NCBI GenBank assembly: GCA_037724045.1
Contig: JBBJOW010000012.1
Span: forward strand, 8,686-72,685
Direction of reading: 5' to 3'
DNA: 64,000 nt
Source: DATLGB01 sp037724045
Lineage (GTDB): Bacteria; Actinomycetota; Thermoleophilia; Solirubrobacterales; Solirubrobacteraceae
The position numbers were made by a program, and so were the translations under genes. Below are positions 16,135 through 23,580 of the stretch, one piece after another (position 1 is the first letter of the stretch; every line of letters begins with the position of its first letter). The notes below the pieces were generated by a model that searched no databases, had not been told where the DNA came from, and saw nothing but the letters and a program-made list of their open reading frames with translations.

Positions 16135-16857
16135 CTACAAGATCTCGTTCGGGCGCTGGAAGACGATCTCCGGCACCACGCACGCGGGCGACAGGGAGAG
16201 CAGGAAGCCGACCGCGGAGGCGATGTCGGCCGGCCGGATCATCTCCTCGGCGGGCACGCTCTCCTTGACGAACTCCGTCATGTCGGTGTCCACGAAGCCC
16301 GGGCAGAAGGCGACGGACTTCACGCCGGCGGTGCCGAGCTCCTTGTTCATCGCCTGCGTGTAGCCGACCACCGCGAACTTGGTGGCCGAGTAGACCGACA
16401 GCCAGGCCTGGCCGGACTTGCCCGCGATCGAGGCCATGTTGACCACGAGCGCGTTGCCGTGCTCGCCGCCGGCGGCCTTGAGCATCTCCGCGCACTCGCG
16501 GTAGAAGAGGACGATCGCGCGCACGTTGACGTCGAGCTGCATGTCGATGCGCTTGGTGGCGTGCTCGTGTGCCTGCGCGCCGATGCCGACCCCTGCGTTG
16601 TTGACCAGCACGTCGAGCCGGCCGAAGCGCTCGCGGTGCGCGTCGACGACGCCGATGATGGCCTCCTCGTCGGCCATGTTGGCGGCGACGGCCTCGACGG
16701 CCTGGCCCTTCGCGCGCAGCGCGGAGGCGGTGGCCTCGAGCGTGTCGGGCTTGCGGGCGGTGATGGTGAGGCCGTAGCCCTGCTCTGCGAGCAGCTCGGC
16801 GATGGCGAGACCGATGCCCCGGGAGGCTCCGGTGACGATGGCGGCGCGGTCGGACAT
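16135..16857 (-). CDS. Short-chain dehydrogenase/reductase
   Basis: A 240-residue classical SDR. The cofactor motif TGASRGIG is at residues 9-16, with NNAG in VLVNNAGVGIG. The catalytic Ser is in VNMASIAGKSG and the YSATK motif has the catalytic Tyr/Lys, followed by CPGFVDTDM. The substrate is unknown. The start is ATG 16857; a much longer frame upstream is a shadow of the divergent gene. It is convergent with the Pro/Ala-rich gene. Confidence 0.93.
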   Translation of the reverse strand: MSDRAAIVTGASRGIGLAIAELLAEQGYGLTITARKPDTLEATASALRAKGQAVEAVAANMADEEAIIGVVDAHRERFGRLDVLVNNAGVGIGAQAHEHATKRIDMQLDVNVRAIVLFYRECAEMLKAAGGEHGNALVVNMASIAGKSGQAWLSVYSATKFAVVGYTQAMNKELGTAGVKSVAFCPGFVDTDMTEFVKESVPAEEMIRPADIASAVGFLLSLSPACVVPEIVFQRPNEIL

Positions 16858-16881
16858 GCGCGGAAATCTACGCTGGAGGCA

Positions 16882-18096
16882 ATGCGCCTGCCGTTCGTCG
16901 TCATCGCCGTCATGCTCGCGGTCCTCATCCCGGTCGGGTTCGCGAGCGATTCCGGGTCCGGGGAGCCGTCCGTGCCGGCGGTGCAGCTCGCCCCGGTCGC
17001 CGTCATCGCCGAGCGGGTCGAGAAGCTGCGCGGGCTGAACTTCGACACCGCGCCCGAGCCCGTCACCGTGAGCAAGGAGCAGGCGATCCGCGAGGGCCTG
17101 GCCGACCTCGACCGCGCGTATCCGCCCGAGGCCCGGCGCGCCGACGAGGCGCTCTACATCCGTCTCGGCCTGCTGCCGCCCGGCACCGACTTGCGCGAGG
17201 TCTCCGCCTCGATCTTCGGCGACCAGGTCGCGGGCTACTACGACCCGCGTACGAAAGACCTGCGGCTCGTCGAAGGTGCGGCCGGCACGCGCGTGACCAA
17301 CGAGATGATCATCTCCCACGAGCTCGTCCACGCGCTCGAAGACCAGGCGGTCGGCCTCGACCTCGCCGAGATCGAGCGCTCCGACGATCCCGCCTACGCC
17401 TACAAGGCGCTCGTGGAGGGGACGGCGACCAACGTCATGTACGAGTACGTCGACACCCAGTTCGACGCGCAGACCGGGCTCGCGGGCATCCTCTCGGACG
17501 GCCTCAACGCGCCCTCGACGCTCAGCCTGCCGCCCTTCCTCGTCGAGCAGCTCACCTTCCCGTACGTTGCGGGAGAGCAGTTCGTCGAGAAGCTCTACGG
17601 CACCGGCGGCTCGTGGCAGCTCGTCGACGTCGCGCTGCGCGACCGCCCGCCCTCCTCCACCGAGCAGATCCTGCATCCCGACAAGTGGCTGCAGGCGGAG
17701 GAGCCGGTCGAGGTCGACGCGCCGTCGCCCGGTCCGGGCTGGAAGACGCTCACCTCGGGCGTCTTCGGCGAGTGGCAGACCCGCCAACTGCTCGCGCTGG
17801 GCGGCCGGGTCCAGTTCGCAGCGGCCGCGGGCTGGGGCGGCGACCGCTACGCGCTCTACGAGCGCGGCTCCGACCAGGCGCTGGCCATGCGCTGGATCCA
17901 GGACACCGCGAAGGACAGCCGGGAGTTCGTCGACGCCCTCACCACGTACGTCGAGGACGGGATCGGCGCGCAGCGCGCCGGCGACGCGTACCGGCTCGAC
18001 GACACCACGGTGGCGATCGGAACGGGTGAAGCCGGGGTGACGCTCGTCTTTGCGCCGGACCTGGCGCTCGCGCGCCGCCTCGCCGATCTAGATTGA
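16882..18096 (+). CDS. Secreted HEXXH-containing putative metallopeptidase
   Basis: 404 residues from ATG 16882, which follows GGAGGCA. The N-terminal hydrophobic segment RLPFVVIAVMLAVLIPVGFA looks like a signal peptide. ISHELVHALEDQ (near residue 148) matches the zinc-binding HEXXH motif of gluzincin-type peptidases. A downstream ALVEGTATNVMYEYVD could provide the third ligand (Glu). GDQVAGYYDPRTKDL upstream is typical of uncharacterised actinobacterial proteins of this group. Peptidase function is inferred from the motif only. It is divergent from the SDR gene. Confidence 0.75.
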   Translation: MRLPFVVIAVMLAVLIPVGFASDSGSGEPSVPAVQLAPVAVIAERVEKLRGLNFDTAPEPVTVSKEQAIREGLADLDRAYPPEARRADEALYIRLGLLPPGTDLREVSASIFGDQVAGYYDPRTKDLRLVEGAAGTRVTNEMIISHELVHALEDQAVGLDLAEIERSDDPAYAYKALVEGTATNVMYEYVDTQFDAQTGLAGILSDGLNAPSTLSLPPFLVEQLTFPYVAGEQFVEKLYGTGGSWQLVDVALRDRPPSSTEQILHPDKWLQAEEPVEVDAPSPGPGWKTLTSGVFGEWQTRQLLALGGRVQFAAAAGWGGDRYALYERGSDQALAMRWIQDTAKDSREFVDALTTYVEDGIGAQRAGDAYRLDDTTVAIGTGEAGVTLVFAPDLALARRLADLD

Positions 18097-18107
18097 ACCC
18101 ATGTCCC

Positions 18108-18257
18108 TCAGTAGGGCTTGATGCGCTCGAGCTGCTCGACGCCCTTGTCCAGGGCGTCCTGGTCGACTTCGGGGTTGCCGCGGGGCTCGTTGTTCGCACC
18201 CTTGGCGGCGTCGTCCTCGTGGTCGTCTGCGGGCTTGTTCTCGTCGTGATCGCTCAT
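18108..18257 (-). CDS. Small acidic protein
   Basis: A 49-residue hydrophilic protein. The Asp/Glu-rich N-terminal half is followed by NPEVDQDALDKGVEQLERIKPY. The start is ATG 18257, though the frame could extend to 18326. No known family is recognised. It lacks the C-terminal GGQ/GGE of Pup despite the similar size and acidity. It ends 12 bp after the convergent metallopeptidase gene. Confidence 0.55.
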   Translation of the reverse strand: MSDHDENKPADDHEDDAAKGANNEPRGNPEVDQDALDKGVEQLERIKPY

Positions 18258-18338
18258 AGGTGATGCGGTACCCGCAGCGGCGGGGCATATTCCGCGGATG
18301 AACGGCCTGCTCGCCACAAAGGACACGCCACTCCAGGC

Positions 18339-20087
18339 TCAGGCAAGACCCCGCTTAGCCAGCCAGAGCTCGAGCAGCGCGAGCTGCCAGAGCTTCGAGC
18401 CGTCGAGCTTCGTGCGCTGTCCGTTGGGATCGGCGAGCAGCTTCGCGGCGTACTGCGGCCGGATGATCGCCGAGCGTTCGAGCGCCTCCCGCGCCAGCTC
18501 GAGGACCGCACCTTCCAGGTGCGACAGGGCGGGCACGGGGAAGAAGCCCTTCTCGCGATCGATCACGGCGTCGGGCAGCAGGCCGCGGGCGGCGGCCTTG
18601 ACGATCCCCTTGCCGCCCTCGGCGAGCTTGAGCTCCGGCGGGCACTGGCCGGCGAGCTCGACGAGCTCGTGGTCGAGAAACGGCGTGCGCGCCTCGAGGC
18701 CGTGGGCCATGGTCATGTTGTCGACGCGCTTGACGGGGTCCTCGACGAGCATGACCTCGGAGTCGATGCGCAGTGCGCCGTCCACCACGGTGGCCGCGCC
18801 GGCGAAGTGCTCCTCCACGAACGCGCCCGACACATCGTCGGAAAGGGGTTCGACGAGCACCTCGGCCATCTCCGCGTGCGGGCGGTCGACGAACGCGGCG
18901 TGGTAGGTGTGCGCGCCGGCGCCCGGTTCGGCCAGCGGCGGATACCAGTAGTAGCCGCCGAAGACCTCGTCGGCGCCCTGACCGGACTGCACCACCTTGC
19001 AGTGGCGCGCGACCTCCTGCGCGAGCAGGTAGAAGGCCACGCAGTCGTGGGAGACCATGGGCTCGCTCATCGCGCCGATGGCGTCGTCGAGCGCGGTCAT
19101 CAACCGGTCCTCGGTGACCTCCAACGTCTGGTGGGCGGTGCCGAAGCGGTCGGCGACCATCCGCGAGTAAGCGAACTCGTTGCCCTCGCGCCCGGCGACG
19201 TCCCCGAAGCCGACGGAGAAGGTGGCCAGGCCGCGCTGGTCTGACTCGGCCAGCAGGGCGACGATCAGCGACGAGTCGAGGCCACCGGAGAGCAGCACGC
19301 CGACGGGAACGTCGGAGACCATCCGCCGCGCCACCGCCAGCCGCAGAGCCTCGCGCACCGCGTCCGTCCACTCCTCGCGGCCCCAGTCGGCCTTGGCGGG
19401 GTCGCGGGCGAACGACGCGCGCCAGTAGCGGCGCTCGCGCCGCGACCCGTCGGGCTCCACGGTGAGCGTGGTGGCCGGCGGCAGTTTGCGCACTCCGGCG
19501 AGCAGCGTCCGCGGCGCCGGCACCACGGAGTGGAAGGACAGATAGTGATGCAGCGCGACGGGGTCCAGCGACGTGTCGACCCCACCGCCTGCCAGCAGCG
19601 CCGGCAGCGTGGAAGCGAAGCGCAGCGCGCCGCCGGCGTCGGCGAGGTACAGCGGCTTGACGCCGAGGCGGTCGCGGGCGAGGAACGCCCTTCCGCTTTC
19701 GTGCTCGACGATGCAGAAGGCGAACATCCCCAGCAGATGCTCCACGACGTCCTCGCCCCACTGCGCATAGCCCTTGAGGATCACCTCCGTGTCGGCCTGC
19801 GACGCGAACGTGTGGCCTGCGGCCCGCAGCTCGTCACGCAGCTCGCGGTGGTTGTAGATGATCCCGTTGAACACGGCCACGAGACCGAGCGCCTGGTCGA
19901 CCATCGGCTGCGCGCCGCGCACCGACAGGTCGATGATGCTCAGCCGGCGGTGCGCGAGCCCGGCGCCGGCCTGCGCCCACAGTCCCTCGCCGTCCGGTCC
20001 GCGGTCGGTCAGCGTGGCCTGCATGCGGCGCAGCGCGTCCACGTCGGCGGCGCCGTCGCGCCGCAGCTCACCGGCAATCCCGCACAT
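18339..20087 (-). CDS. Asparagine synthase-like glutamine amidotransferase
   Basis: A 582-residue two-domain enzyme. The N-terminal class II glutaminase domain starts MCGIAGE with catalytic Cys2 and contains RLSIIDLS and FNGIIYNHRELR. The C-terminal ATP-pyrophosphatase domain has the PP-loop LLSGGLDSSLIV, SGQGADEVFGGY and LEARTPFLDHELVE. AsnB-type enzymes make asparagine; close relatives amidate peptides (N-acetylglutaminylglutamine amidotransferase). Its position as the last gene of an operon with an ATP-grasp, a C26 hydrolase and a GCS2 ligase favours amidation of a small peptide over housekeeping asparagine synthesis. This is an inference. Confidence 0.9.
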   Translation of the reverse strand: MCGIAGELRRDGAADVDALRRMQATLTDRGPDGEGLWAQAGAGLAHRRLSIIDLSVRGAQPMVDQALGLVAVFNGIIYNHRELRDELRAAGHTFASQADTEVILKGYAQWGEDVVEHLLGMFAFCIVEHESGRAFLARDRLGVKPLYLADAGGALRFASTLPALLAGGGVDTSLDPVALHHYLSFHSVVPAPRTLLAGVRKLPPATTLTVEPDGSRRERRYWRASFARDPAKADWGREEWTDAVREALRLAVARRMVSDVPVGVLLSGGLDSSLIVALLAESDQRGLATFSVGFGDVAGREGNEFAYSRMVADRFGTAHQTLEVTEDRLMTALDDAIGAMSEPMVSHDCVAFYLLAQEVARHCKVVQSGQGADEVFGGYYWYPPLAEPGAGAHTYHAAFVDRPHAEMAEVLVEPLSDDVSGAFVEEHFAGAATVVDGALRIDSEVMLVEDPVKRVDNMTMAHGLEARTPFLDHELVELAGQCPPELKLAEGGKGIVKAAARGLLPDAVIDREKGFFPVPALSHLEGAVLELAREALERSAIIRPQYAAKLLADPNGQRTKLDGSKLWQLALLELWLAKRGLA

Positions 20088-20102
20088 CAGCGGCCCGCCA
20101 CG

Positions 20103-21206
20103 CTAAAAGCGGTCTACCAGGTCCTGCACCAGCGAGATCAGCCCGCGCGAGCCGCGAGCGGCGGTCCGCTGACGGGCGGCGCCGGGATCGTCGAGCAGCG
20201 CCTCGGCGCCGGGCACCGGCCCGCAGCTCTCGAGCACGCAGGCGAGCACGTCGGCCACCGGGACCAGCCCGCCGGAGTCGGCGTCGATGAAGCTCGCGTC
20301 GACGCCGTCGCGCAGCGCGCGGAAGCGGTTCTCGTCGAGCGCCTCGTGCGAGGCGACGAGGGCGGGGGAGGCGTAGCCGTCGCCCTGGCACTCGGCGCGG
20401 GCGAGCGCGTGCACGAGCGCGACGAGGCCCGCCGTGCGCTCGGGCGTGGTCTGCGTGTCCATGACGCGCACCTCCATCGTCCCGTAGCGCGGCTGCAGGC
20501 GCACGTCCCACCAGATGAACGACGCCTCGCGGATCGCGCCGGAGCGGATCAGCAGGTCCGTCGACGCCACCAGCGCCTCGTAGTCGGCGAACTGGCGCGG
20601 GAGGCCGGCGCGGGGGAAGGCCTGGAACAGCGGCGTGCGCGCCGAGGCCAGGCCGCTGTCGCGGCCCTGCCAGAACGGCGAGTTCGCGCTCAGGGCGAGC
20701 AGCAAGGGCACGTGCGCGCGCATGCGGTTCATCGCCCGCACGGCGTCCTCGGCGTCGGGGATGGCGATGTGCACGTGCAGCGCGAAGGTCGGCTCGCGCC
20801 TGGCGAGCTCGCGCATGGCCCCGAGCACCTCCTGCTGGCGCTCTCCGGCGGAGACGTGGACGTCGTGCCAGGTGGCGAAGGGGTGCGTGCCCGCGGCGGC
20901 CGGAACGAGGCCCAGCGGTGCCAGCGCCTCACGCAGCGCCACGCGCATCCGCCCGAGCTGCGCGATCGCCCCGGCGACGTCGTCGTACGGGTCCGTGCGC
21001 AGCTCGACGGCCGATCCGTGGGTCTCCTGGGCGAGGTGCGCGCAGAGCTCGGTACCCTTGGCGGCCGCGAGGACGTCGTCGACGCGCGAGGCGAGGTTCC
21101 AGTCGGCGACGTCGATGAGCATGACCTCCTCCTCGACGCCCACGGAGAACGGGCGCTCGCCTGCGGTCTCGTTCCAGCGGGCCCAGGCGGGGAGCACGGC
21201 GTTCAT
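20103..21206 (-). CDS. GCS2-family carboxylate-amine ligase (YbdK/EgtA-like)
   Basis: 367 residues of the glutamate-cysteine ligase family 2. Visible motifs are FSVGVEEEVMLID, HGSAVELRTDPY, FALHVHIAIPD, WWDVRLQPRYGTMEVRVMDTQT and ECQGDGYA. These enzymes join an alpha-amino group to the gamma-carboxylate of glutamate or a similar acid with ATP. The start overlaps the stop of the peptidase C26 gene (ATGA). It lies 15 bp upstream of the AsnB-like gene. Confidence 0.9.
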   Translation of the reverse strand: MNAVLPAWARWNETAGERPFSVGVEEEVMLIDVADWNLASRVDDVLAAAKGTELCAHLAQETHGSAVELRTDPYDDVAGAIAQLGRMRVALREALAPLGLVPAAAGTHPFATWHDVHVSAGERQQEVLGAMRELARREPTFALHVHIAIPDAEDAVRAMNRMRAHVPLLLALSANSPFWQGRDSGLASARTPLFQAFPRAGLPRQFADYEALVASTDLLIRSGAIREASFIWWDVRLQPRYGTMEVRVMDTQTTPERTAGLVALVHALARAECQGDGYASPALVASHEALDENRFRALRDGVDASFIDADSGGLVPVADVLACVLESCGPVPGAEALLDDPGAARQRTAARGSRGLISLVQDLVDRF

Positions 21207-21940
21207 ACGCGTGCGTGCGCGGCTTGAACCAGCCCCGTGAACAGCGCGAGGTGGGCGGGACGGTCCACGAGCGTCTCAGCATGCCACTGCACGCCGCGGA
21301 AGTGTGACCGGTCGGCCGCCTCGATCGCCTCGACGACGCCGTCGGGCGCGTGGCCGACCGCGACCAGCCCGTCGCCCAGCGTGTCCACCGCCTGGTGGTG
21401 GAAGGAGTTCACGGCCGCGAGCTCGCCACCCAGGATCCGCGCGAGCGCCGACCCCGGCTCGAGGACGACCTGGTGCGTGGAGCGCCGTGCCGGCGCGGTC
21501 TGGCGGTGCTCGACCGTCCCGTCGGTCACGTCGGGCAGATGCTGGATCAGCGTGCCGCCGCGCACCACGTTGAGGGCCTGGGCCCCGCGGCAGATCCCCA
21601 GGACCGGCATCTTGCGCGCGTCGGCCGCGCGGGCGAGCTCGATCTCGAACGCGTCCAGCCACGGCCAGACCGGGCCGAGCTCGGGGTGGGGATGATGCTG
21701 ATATCCGCCCGGATGCAGGTCGGGCCCGCCGGAGAGGCAGACGCCGTCGAGGCGCTCGATCAGCGACGGGATGACGTCGGCGCCGAGCGGGGGCAGGACG
21801 ACGGGCACGCCGCCGGCGAGCTCGATGGCCCGCAGGTAGGACAGGCCGAGTGTCATCTCGCGCTGGGGCGGCTCGCCGTGGTCGGTCGGCTTGTCCGAGC
21901 GCCGGACCTCGGAGGTGGTCACCCCGATCAGCGGCCGCAC
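21203..21940 (-). CDS. Gamma-glutamyl-gamma-aminobutyrate hydrolase-like (peptidase C26)
   Basis: A 245-residue class I glutamine-amidotransferase fold hydrolase. The nucleophile Cys is in VLGICRGAQALNV, the His is in GVQWHAE with the following Glu, and CLSGGPDLHP and NSFHHQAVD are typical of PuuD-like enzymes. It cleaves gamma-glutamyl amide bonds. The start is GTG 21940, just after the ATP-grasp stop at 21943. Its place between two ligases suggests it trims or recycles the gamma-glutamyl product. Confidence 0.9.
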   Translation of the reverse strand: MRPLIGVTTSEVRRSDKPTDHGEPPQREMTLGLSYLRAIELAGGVPVVLPPLGADVIPSLIERLDGVCLSGGPDLHPGGYQHHPHPELGPVWPWLDAFEIELARAADARKMPVLGICRGAQALNVVRGGTLIQHLPDVTDGTVEHRQTAPARRSTHQVVLEPGSALARILGGELAAVNSFHHQAVDTLGDGLVAVGHAPDGVVEAIEAADRSHFRGVQWHAETLVDRPAHLALFTGLVQAAHARV

Positions 21941-21942
21941 GG

Positions 21943-23292
21943 CTACGCGACCACCCAGGTGTCCTTGGCGCCGCCGTTGCGCGAGGAGTTGACGATCATC
22001 TCCCCCTCGTCGAGCGCGACGCGGGTGAGCCCGCCCGGCATCGCGTACGGCTCGCCGACGCCGTAGAAGACGAACGGCCGCAGGTCGACGTGGCGCGGCT
22101 CGAGCCGCCCGTCGATCACCGTCGGATGCACCGACAGCGGCGAGTACTCCTGGATGACGTACTCCGCCGGCGCCGCGCGCAGGGCGTCCGCGGCGGCCCC
22201 GCGCTCCTGCTCGCTCGCGCGCGGCCCGATGACCACGCCCGCGCCGCCGTGGCCGGCGCGCGGCTTGATGACGAGCTCGTCGAGGCGGTCGAGCGCGCGG
22301 TGAAGAACGCCCGGCTCCATCAGGTCGTAGGTCCGCACGCTCTCGATCATCGGCTCCTCGTCGAGATAGAAGCGGATCATCTGCTCCACGTGGGCGTGCA
22401 GCAGCTTGTCGTCGGCCACCCCGGTGCCGAAGGCGTTGACCAGCCCGAGCCTGCCGCGCGACCAGGGCTCCAGCAGCAGCTGCGCGACCGGGGTCAGCCC
22501 GCCGCGCGGGTGCCCGAGGCGGTCCTCGTCGGTGCGCCGGTAGACGACGTCCAGGCGCAGCTCGCCGTCGTCGGTGCGCGCGCAGAGGAATCCGTCCTTG
22601 AGACGGAGGTCGGCGAGGCGCACGAGCGGCACCCCGAGCCGCGCCGCGATGGTGCGGTGGTCCCAGAAGGCGGAGTTCGACGGGCCGTCGGAGAGGATCG
22701 CGACGACGGGCTCGTCGACGCCGGCCGGGGCCGCCGCGAGCAGCGCCGCTCCGAGCGCGTCGAACGCGCCGTCGAGCGGCTGCAGGCCCTCCGGCGCCGG
22801 CACGTGGCTGGTGACGGCGGCCCGCGCCGCCGTCGTGTAGGAGATCCCCGACGGAGTGCGGACGTTGTCCTCCAGCACGCGGAAGGCGCCGTCCGGGCCG
22901 CGCACGCAATCCAGCCCGGCGATGGTGATGAAGCGCCGCTCCTCGTGGACGGCCTGCTGCATCAGCGGCTCGAAGTACTCCGCGGTGGCGACCGCCGTCG
23001 CGGGGATCACGCCGTCGCGCACGATCCGCTGGCGCCCGTAGACGTCGGCGACGAAGCGGTCCAGGGCCCGCACGCGCTGGCCCAGCCCGGCCGCCAGCGG
23101 GTCCCACTCGGCGGCGCTCAGCACGCGCGGTACGGGATCGAGCTTGAACGGCTTCGTCTCGTCGCCGAAGGTCACGTCGGCGTGTGCGACCCAGTCCTCG
23201 ACCGCCGCGGCGGCCGCCGCGGGGTCCAGGTCCGCGAACGCTGCCGGCAGGGGCTCCTCGAAGCAGCCGTGGACGTCCGTCGCTCCGACCAT
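21943..23292 (-). CDS. Circularly permuted ATP-grasp type 2 protein
   Basis: A 449-residue CPAT2-type ATP-grasp ligase. Visible segments are RVRALDRFVADVYGRQRIVRDGVIP, the AEYFEPLM region, VLEDNVRTPSGISY, VNAFGTGVADDKLLHAHVEQMIRFYL, the Lys-containing LVIKPRAGHGGAGVVIGP and the C-terminal NSSRNGGAKDTWV. Family members make amide or peptide bonds and sit in small-molecule clusters; specific substrates are unknown. It is the first gene of the four-gene operon. About 225 bp of structured leader separates it from the upstream terminator. Confidence 0.88.
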   Translation of the reverse strand: MVGATDVHGCFEEPLPAAFADLDPAAAAAAVEDWVAHADVTFGDETKPFKLDPVPRVLSAAEWDPLAAGLGQRVRALDRFVADVYGRQRIVRDGVIPATAVATAEYFEPLMQQAVHEERRFITIAGLDCVRGPDGAFRVLEDNVRTPSGISYTTAARAAVTSHVPAPEGLQPLDGAFDALGAALLAAAPAGVDEPVVAILSDGPSNSAFWDHRTIAARLGVPLVRLADLRLKDGFLCARTDDGELRLDVVYRRTDEDRLGHPRGGLTPVAQLLLEPWSRGRLGLVNAFGTGVADDKLLHAHVEQMIRFYLDEEPMIESVRTYDLMEPGVLHRALDRLDELVIKPRAGHGGAGVVIGPRASEQERGAAADALRAAPAEYVIQEYSPLSVHPTVIDGRLEPRHVDLRPFVFYGVGEPYAMPGGLTRVALDEGEMIVNSSRNGGAKDTWVVA

Positions 23293-23340
23293 GCGGCAAC
23301 GCTAGGACGCCGCCTCAGCGGACGCTTTGGCCTTGTGGAG

Positions 23341-23371
23341 AAAAAAACGCCGCGGGCGGTCCGCCATGCGG
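23341..23371 (-). terminator. Putative intrinsic terminator/attenuator in the ATP-grasp operon leader
   Basis: On the minus strand a GC-rich hairpin (CGC-AT-GGCG-GAC-CGCC-C-GCG) is followed by GCG and seven T residues (23347-23341). It lies about 50 bases upstream of the ATP-grasp start and downstream of other hairpins in the same leader. It is therefore placed to act as an attenuator rather than as an end of transcription. Confidence 0.45.
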
Positions 23372-23401
23372 GCACCGGTTCGCCACGCGGGTGGTCGGCG
23401 G

Positions 23402-23488
23402 CCACCCGCCTTTCGCCGGGTGGACATGGTGAGGACCCGCTTGCGGCGCGAAGCTGTGCAGGCCGCTGCAGTCCTGCCGGGGGGCAGG
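23402..23488 (-). other. Structured 5' leader of the ATP-grasp operon
   Basis: There is no gene between 23293 and 23580. This stretch holds a hairpin with 7-bp arms CCACCCG/CGGGTGG (23402-23408 with 23417-23423, GCGAAAGG loop on the minus strand). A second hairpin has CCTGCC/GGCAGG arms (23473-23488, loop of four), extended by CGCTG/CAGCG-type pairing. No known riboswitch consensus was recognised. It is a leader RNA candidate only. Confidence 0.35.
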
Positions 23489-23517
23489 GCCTCCAGCGTC
23501 GCTTACGAGACCGGTCC

Positions 23518-23574
23518 CCTCTCCGTGCTGCTGTTGCTCTCTCTCTCTCTCTCTCCTCTCGCAGCACGGAGAGG
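23518..23574 (-). terminator. Terminator-like hairpin with CT-repeat loop
   Basis: Perfect 13-bp inverted arms CCTCTCCGTGCTG (23518-23530) and its complement (23562-23574) enclose a 31-base loop. The loop is mostly a CT dinucleotide run. It begins 7 bases beyond the beta-propeller gene stop, so it most likely ends that transcript. There is no T-run. Confidence 0.6.
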
Positions 23575-23580
23575 ATCCGG

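Noticed and set aside
18108..18257. Prokaryotic ubiquitin-like protein Pup
   Set aside because: It is small and acidic, but the C-terminus is IKPY without the GGQ/GGE needed for pupylation, and no proteasome genes are nearby.
23375..23516. Known riboswitch (cobalamin, SAM-IV, ydaO-type c-di-AMP or 6C RNA)
   Set aside because: None of the conserved boxes could be matched; only generic hairpins are visible, so it is reported as an unassigned leader.
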